Shown one piece after another: positions 57,101 through 64,000 of a stretch of DNA of 64,000 nucleotides (its first letter is position 1; the number at the start of each line of letters is the position of its first letter). The DNA is from Xylaria sp. FL1777 (lineage: Eukaryota > Ascomycota > Sordariomycetes > Xylariales > Xylariaceae). The notes below the pieces were generated by a model. That model worked only from the letters and a program-made list of their open reading frames with translations. It had not been told where the DNA came from and did no database searches. Location: positions 1 to 64,000 of the forward strand of contig MU400691.1 in the NCBI GenBank assembly GCA_022578965.1, written 5' to 3'. The position numbers were made by a program, and so were the translations under genes.

Positions 57101-58670
57101 TCCTTTCGCTCATCGCTTCTGGCTGGTGTTGCCATTGTGAATTTTATTTACTACTAATGAGAGGGACTAGGAAAATTGATTGAGGACACCGAGTTCCGCT
57201 CGGGACACTAGGATATGCAGCTTGACGTCCCAGTCCCTTGATCTGCCTTTGGTCTGGTTGGGGTTAATAGATTCAATGTTTCTATGTACTTCGGGTCTCT
57301 CTCATTGCCCGAACAGGTAAGAGACGGAGACATGAGAGATTCGCGGCCAGATTCGCCATCGCCATAGAATTGCACTGTACTTTGTCGGGACGCTAAGTCC
57401 GTCCCCCAGAAATGTAGGTACGCAGTACCTAAGGTAGTGTTGCATTGTACAGATACCTACCGCTAAACCCACCTGAGAAAGCTCTTAGCCCGACATTTAT
57501 CGGCTCGACCACGCTGGACAACTCGCCGCTGCTAGATCTCTGCTCATGTGTATATATAATTAAGAACACAAAATAGGGGGAAAGGGGCGGGGAAAGAGAA
57601 ACCACATTTTTGTAATTTAAGAATTTAAGAGTCCATGTGTTGCGTTGACAAGATGATTTGCTGAGGTGGCGGGCAGAAAAACTTGGTCCCCAACGCCTTG
57701 GTAGTAGCGTCTATGGAAACTTGTATGTACCTGCTACAATAGCCCTGTTTTACGTGAGGTTCTGTCTAGCGTCTCCTCTTAGTTGAGGTTGCACTAAAGG
57801 TGTAAAGTTACCCTGTCGTACGGGCAAGTACCCACCCAGCTTTCAGACAGCTATGTATACTACTACGTACATGCGCAACAAGGGCTCACCGTGGCCCGAC
57901 ATGCTGGTGGTTCGTCGACCATTTTTATTATTCTTCTGATCCCGCCCTTTATCTCGCCCGCAACTACTTTCCCTCCACCACCTCTCCATTTAACCTTCAC
58001 GATATACTCCGCTGCGGCGATTGCCTGTGCTTCTTCTTTCTGAGAGAGCAATTGTAATTTCCATTTCCATTTGCGGCACAGCTTAGGTGTGCTCTCCAGC
58101 AGGCCCTTCATATTCCACGTCGGGGGCCTTACATAAAACTAGATACCCGGGAAGATAGACCTGACTGGTGCTTGTGTAAGTGGCTGCGGTGTCGCTGCTC
58201 AGGCGAACAAGTACACACAAACTTCGCTCCCATTCGGGTCGACCAAACTTTCTCTCGATGCGTGAGGCTGACATCTTTGACCCTCCCGGGAACGATAGAT
58301 ATTGCGCGCTTTCATTCTGCCTTGACCTGTTTCTGGGAATTACTGTACTTTTCCATTCGGTTTCTCGGGCGGTATAGTTGGCTGGTTTAGCGGGAACACT
58401 CCTCGCCATTGTCTGCAACCAAGAATCCTTGCACGAAGCTCCGACGACACAGTCAACAATAGCTGGGTCTATTCGACGCATCACCGTCTCACTCGCCGGG
58501 GCATCTACTCAAGCGCCACTGCTCGTCTGTCCGGGTTTGTGGGAGCTCGTGTCGGACATCCACCCTACCTTGATGATCCCCTGACCATCATTTTCCGTGT
58601 AATCAACTCGACATCATCTTCTCACCCCACGATCGATCGCCCGTTATCCTCTAATACTTCTGTCGAGATC
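54145..58670. other. 4.5-kb intergenic region with ACC leader
   Basis: No supported gene. It holds the NudE 3' region, a long spacer with short open frames on both strands, and, from roughly 58.1 kb on, a pyrimidine-rich part that is probably promoter and 5' leader of the acetyl-CoA carboxylase gene. Small repeats: GAATTGAATC twice near 56203-56223, and (GATCC)n near 56607. Confidence 0.5.
56607..56630. repeat. (GATCC)n pentanucleotide repeat
   Basis: Four and a half copies of GATCC (equally CCGAT) in tandem. Confidence 0.85.
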
Positions 58671-61600
58671 ATGCCGTCCCAATTGAACGGCCAAGGCCCT
58701 CCCAATGGCAACCGAACAGTTCCCGTCTCCAATGGCAAGGCAACCTGGGGCGAGAAACACAAAGTCGCGGATCACTTCATTGGCGGTAACCGGCTTGAAA
58801 ACGCAGCTCCGTCTAAAGTAAAAGACTTCGTGGCTAATCACGATGGACATACTGTCATCACAAATGTAAGGAATTGCAGATTGGGGACAAACACATGGTC
58901 TAAACAAGCACTGATATCTCTCAGGTGCTCATTGCCAACAACGGTATCGCTGCCGTCAAAGAAATTCGCTCAGTCCGGAAATGGGCCTATGAGACGTTTG
59001 GTGACGAAAGAGCTATTCAGTTTACTGTCATGGCCACACCCGAAGATCTGGCAGCCAATGCCGATTATATAAGAATGGCGGATCACTATGTCGAAGTTCC
59101 TGGTGGCACAAATAATCACAATTATGCCAACGTAGAGCTGATTGTCGATGTCGCCGAGCGCATGAATGTACACGCCGTATGGGCAGGATGGTGAGTTCCA
59201 GTGTCATCATGAAATGCCCCATCGATTACGGTTAGTCTGACTAGTGAACAGGGGACACGCTTCAGAAAACCCTAAATTGCCCGAATCATTAGCTGCATCT
59301 CCCAAGAAGATTGTTTTCATTGGGCCCCCAGGATCAGCTATGCGTTCCCTCGGTGATAAGATTTCCTCCACCATTGTCGCACAACACGCCAAAGTTCCAT
59401 GCATTCCATGGTCAGGAACGGGCGTGGATCAAGTCGAGGTCGACAGCAAGGGACTTGTCACGGTTGCTGATGACATCTATCTTAAAGGGTGCGTGGGCTC
59501 GTGGGAAGAGGGTCTCCAAAAGGCACATGAGATTGGGTTTCCCGTCATGATCAAGGCCTCCGAAGGTGGTGGGGGTAAAGGTATTCGTAAAGCCTTATCA
59601 GAAGAAGGATTTGAGCAATTATACAAGGCTGCGGCAAGCGAAATTCCTGGGTCACCTATTTTCATTATGAAATTGGCCGGAAACGCACGGCATTTAGAGG
59701 TGCAACTCCTGGCTGATCAATATGGAAACAATATCTCTCTTTTTGGTAGAGATTGTTCCGTGCAAAGGCGACATCAGAAAATCATTGAGGAGGCCCCCGT
59801 AACAATCGCTAAACCACCAACATTTAAGGGGATGGAGGACGCTGCAGTACGACTAGGTCGCCTTGTCGGCTACGTCTCTGCTGGCACAGTCGAATACCTA
59901 TATTCGCATGAAGACGACCAATTCTACTTTCTGGAGTTGAATCCCCGTCTTCAGGTTGAGCATCCAACAACCGAAATGGTCAGCGGCGTTAACTTGCCTG
60001 TGGCTCAACTTCAGGTTGCTATGGGTATCCCCTTGCACCGAATAAGCGACATTCGCTTACTTTACGGTGTTGATCCTAAGACTAGTACTGAGATTGATTT
60101 CGAGTTCAAGGATCCCCAGAGTGATAAGACGCAGCGTCGGCCACAGCCTCGAGGACATTGCACAGCTTGCCGTATCACGTCCGAAGACCCTGGTGAGGGC
60201 TTCAAGCCTTCTAATGGTGTCATGCACGACCTTAATTTCAGGAGTAGTGCTAACGTCTGGGGTTACTTCTCTGTCAGTACATCATCCAGTATTCACAGTT
60301 TCTCCGACAGTCAATTTGGCCACATTTTCGCGTACGGAGAGAGCCGGGCAACTTCACGAAAGAATATGGTTGTTGCATTGAAAGAATTAAGTATTCGTGG
60401 TGACTTCAGGACAACCGTCGAGTATCTTATTAAGCTGCTAGAGACAGAAGCATTTGAGGACAACACAATTACCACAGGCTGGCTAGATGAGCTCATCTCA
60501 AAAAGATTGACCGCTGAGCGACCTGATCCTATCCTTGCTGTCGTTTGCGGTGCTACGACGAAAGCTCACATTGCCTGTGAGGCAACTATAAGCGAGTATC
60601 GCGCTGGTCTCGAAAGGGGTCAGGTCCCCTCCAAAGACATTCTCAAGACAGTTTTCCCGATTGACTTCATCTACGAAGGTCACCGATACAAGTTCACGGC
60701 CACCCGCGCCGCTGTTGATAGCTACCATCTTTTTATCAATGGATCAAAATGCCAAGTTGGTCTTCGGCCCTTGAGTGATGGTGGTCTTCTGATTCTCATT
60801 AACGGCCGGAGCCATAGCGTCTACTGGAAAGAGGAAGTCGGTGCTACGCGCATCTCGGTTGACGGCAAGACTTGCCTTCTGGAGCAAGAGAACGACCCAA
60901 CTCAACTGCGTACTCCCAGCCCCGGTAAGCTAGTGAAGTACACTGTTGAGAATGGAGAGCATGTCAAAGCTGGCCAAACTTTCGCTGAAGTTGAAGTTAT
61001 GAAGATGTTTATGCCTTTGATCGCTCAAGAGGATGGTATTGTTCAATTGATCAAGCAGCCTGGTGTCACCATCGAAGCTGGTGACATTCTCGGTATACTT
61101 GCCTTGGACGACCCCACACGTGTTAAGCAAGCTCAACCTTTCCTTGGTCAGCTTCCAGATCTTGGTTCGCCCCAGGTGGGTGGTAGCAAGCCCGCCCAGA
61201 GATTCAACAGATTATATGCTATTTTACGAAATATTCTGATGGGTTTTGATAACTCAGTTATCATGCAACAAACCCTGAAGGAAATGGTCGAGGTGCTGCG
61301 GGATCCCGAACTGCCTTACAGCGAGTGGGCCGCACATCACTCTGCCCTTCACTCTAGAATGCCCCAAAAACTCGATGCCACGTTTACGCAAGTGATTGAT
61401 CGATCTAAAGCCCGAGGAACCGAATTTCCAGCTAGAAATCTAGCTAAAACGTTTACCAAATTTCTCAACGACAACATGTCATCTGGCGATGCTGAAAGCT
61501 TGAAACTTACCCTAGAGCCATTATTGGACGTCCTCGTCAACTATGCTGAAGGTCAGAAGGTCAGAGAGCTTAACGCCATCTCCTCACTTTTATCCGTCTA

Positions 61601-64000
61601 TGCAGATGTTGAGTCGCTTTTCGCCCACCGCCGGACGCAGGATGAGGACGTCATTCTTAAACTGCGTGAAGAGAATAAGGAGGATTACTTGAAGGTTGTT
61701 CAGATCGTTCTCTCACATAGTCGTGTGGGTTCCAAAAATCATTTGGTCTTGGCTCTACTCGATGAGTATCGCCCGAACAAGCCAAATGTCGGCAACATTG
61801 CCAAGCATTTTAAACCTGTGCTGCGTAAGATGGCTGAGCTCGACTCCCGATCCACTGCAAAGGTTTCACTAAAGGCGAGAGAAATCTTGATCCAATGTGC
61901 GCTACCATCGCTGGAGGAGCGAACCGCTCAGATGGAACACATTCTGCGCTCTGCTGTCGTCGAAAATAAATATGGCGAGACTGGCTGGGAACACCGACAG
62001 CCAAATCTCGACGTTATTAAGGAGGTAGTTGACTCGAAGTACACTATTTTCGATGTATTATCCTCCTTCTTTGCTCACGACGACCCATGGGTTTCAACCG
62101 CCGCGCTAGAGGTTTACGTTCGTCGGGCCTACCGTGCTTACAATGTTACCAAAGTTGATTACCACGCAGATGAGACTGACACAAACCCGGCCTACATTTC
62201 TTGGGATTTCTCATTCCGTAAGTCTGGAAAGAACGAATTTGACATCGTTCCCCAGTCAACAAATCCTTCCGTGCCTGGCACTCCTCTACCACAGGAATTT
62301 GGATTCAATCGCATTAGCTCTGTTAGTGACATGAGCTATCTTGACCACATTTCGGAACCGGAGCCTATTCGGAAGGGTGTTATCGTTCCCTGCAGATATT
62401 TGGATGATGCCGAAGAATGTCTACAAAAGGCCTTGGACACTCTCCCCTCTCGGAAGACTCGTACTCCTAGTGCCGTTCCCGATCTCAGCGGTAGACGAAG
62501 GGCCTCAAATGACGAGCTATCTAATGTCATTAATATCGCCGTTCGGGACGCAGAATCTACTGATGATCAAGAGATTATCGCGAGGATGCGCCATCTGGTA
62601 GAGGGGCTACGGTCAGAGCTATATACGCGTCGCGTTCGCCGCTTCACCCTTGTATGTGGTCGAAACGACGGTTCGTACCCCCGGTATTACACTTTCCGCG
62701 GTCCCGAATACCTAGAAGACAACAGCATTCGTCACGTCGAGCCCTCTCTAGCTTTCCAGCTCGAGCTACAGCGTCTCTCTAAGTTCAAGATTACTCCCGT
62801 TTTCACAGAAAACAAGAATATTCACGTTTACGAAGCTGTTGGAAAGGGAGTTGAAACTGACAAACGCTACTTCACTCGCGCCGTTATACGACCTGGGCGC
62901 CTACGAGATGATATTCCAACTGCTGAATACCTTGTCTCGGAAACAGACCGAGTTATCAATGACATTTTCGACGCACTGGAGATCATCGGCAATAACAACT
63001 CCGATCTCAATCACATGTTCTTGAACTTCTCTCCGGTGTTCCAGTTGAAACCGCAGGAGGTGGAGCACTCGCTACAAGGCTTCCTCGATCGGTTCGGACC
63101 TCGTGCCTGGCGCCTTCGTGTTTCTCATGTTGAGATCCGCATCATCTGCACCGATGCTACAACAGGCATGCCGCTTCCTCTGCGTGTCTTGATCAGCAAC
63201 ACTTCGGGATACGTTATTCAGGTTGAGATCTATGCCGAGCGGAAATCTGAGAAAGGCGAAATGATCTTCTACTCAGTTGGCGGCACCACCAAGATCGGCT
63301 CTATGCACCTGATGCCTGTTTCAAGTCCATACCCAAACAAGAACTGGCTCCAACCCAAACGATACAAGGCACATCTTATGGGCACCCAATATGTGTATGA
63401 CTTCCCAGAGCTCTTTAGACAAGCTGTTGAGAATAGCTGGGTGCAAGTCGTCAAGCAACAACCCGGTCTTGCGGATAAAAAACCTGCACATGGTGAATGC
63501 ATTGACTACAGTGAGCTTGTACTCGATGATCATGACAAGCTTGCCGAAGTTTCTCGCGAGCCTGGTACCAACACGTGTGGTATGGTTGGTTGGGTCATCA
63601 ATGCTCGTACCCCGGAGTATCCAAAGGGTCGTAAGTTTATAGTGGTTGCCAACGATATCACTTACAAGATCGGGTCCTTCGGACCCAAAGAGGACCACTT
63701 CTTCAACAAGTGTACCGAGTTGGCCCGCAGCATGGGAATCCCTCGTATCTACCTTTCTGCCAACTCCGGTGCTCGGCTGGGTCTAGCTGAGGAGCTGATC
63801 CCCCACTTCAAAGTGGCTTGGAACGATCCTAACAAACAGGAATCTGGCTTCAAGTACTTGTACCTCGACGAAGCGACGAAAAAAAGGTTTGAAGAGGGTG
63901 CGGCCCGTGATGTAATTACAGAGCCGGTAAGCGAAGACGGCGAGAAGAGACATAAGATTGTTGCAATCGTCGGTGCTGAAGATGGTCTGGGTGTCGAATG
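58671..64000 (+). CDS. ACC1: acetyl-CoA carboxylase, 3'-truncated by window end
   Basis: Exons 58671-58865, 58925-59190 and 59252 to beyond 64000. The multifunctional cytosolic enzyme makes malonyl-CoA, the committed step of fatty-acid synthesis and the supply for polyketides. Domains in order: biotin carboxylase from [20 protein letters not shown], with the ATP-grasp loop [12 protein letters not shown] and active-site block [16 protein letters not shown]; biotin carrier with [10 protein letters not shown] (about 60990-61020), whose Lys is biotinylated; the long central regulatory region; and the start of the carboxyltransferase, with [19 protein letters not shown] just before the window ends. 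The N-terminus before [20 protein letters not shown] is short and variable, as in other fungi. No intron is apparent from 59252 on. The start is the ATG at 58671, first in frame with the conserved block. Confidence 0.97.

Overview
The window reads as nuclear DNA of a filamentous ascomycete (Pezizomycotina). Genes carry short introns (about 50-120 nt, GT...AG, with CTAAC/CTAAT-like branch sites), and the conserved proteins (acetyl-CoA carboxylase, NudE, pepP-type aminopeptidase, velvet and BolA domains) have the fungal form. Sordariomycetes is my best guess and a Xylariales-like genome is possible, but that is inference. I found no bacterial-type operon, rRNA, CRISPR or convincing tRNA. Every intron-containing gene model below was built by hand from splice signals, reading-frame phase and family conservation. 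Most of them sum to an exact multiple of three.

Left end (1-6.7 kb): an accessory-looking stretch. It holds a decayed minus-strand gene, an intact HNH-nuclease-domain protein, a frameshifted relic that resembles the N-terminus of a PD-(D/E)XK-like protein, an intact PD-(D/E)XK-like protein whose catalytic motif looks degraded, and some unidentified coding-like fragments. At 6.8-11.8 kb lies one large multi-exon gene for a secreted, Ser/Thr-repeat, adhesin-like wall protein with a hydrophobic C-terminal tail. At 13.4-20.0 kb are an S10 serine carboxypeptidase, a pepP-type Xaa-Pro aminopeptidase (convergent with the carboxypeptidase) and a Pho80/Pcl-type cyclin.

Middle (21.9-31.7 kb): four enzyme genes lie together: a thiamine-diphosphate-dependent decarboxylase/synthase-like enzyme (minus), a bicovalent-type FAD oxidase with an 8-nt microexon, a secreted type-B carboxylesterase, and a protein with two SnoaL/NTF2-like halves. 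They could be a small catabolic or specialised-metabolism cluster without a polyketide or peptide synthase. A secreted subtilase with a PA domain (34.4-37.4 kb) and a mitochondrial BolA-like protein (37.9-38.4 kb) follow.

Right part: 38.4-52.3 kb is almost empty of genes apart from a 149-residue velvet-domain protein. It holds small repeats, palindromes and hairpin-rich segments. The NudE dynein-regulator homolog follows at 52.3-54.1 kb. The acetyl-CoA carboxylase gene starts at 58.67 kb and runs off the window end, inside its carboxyltransferase domain.
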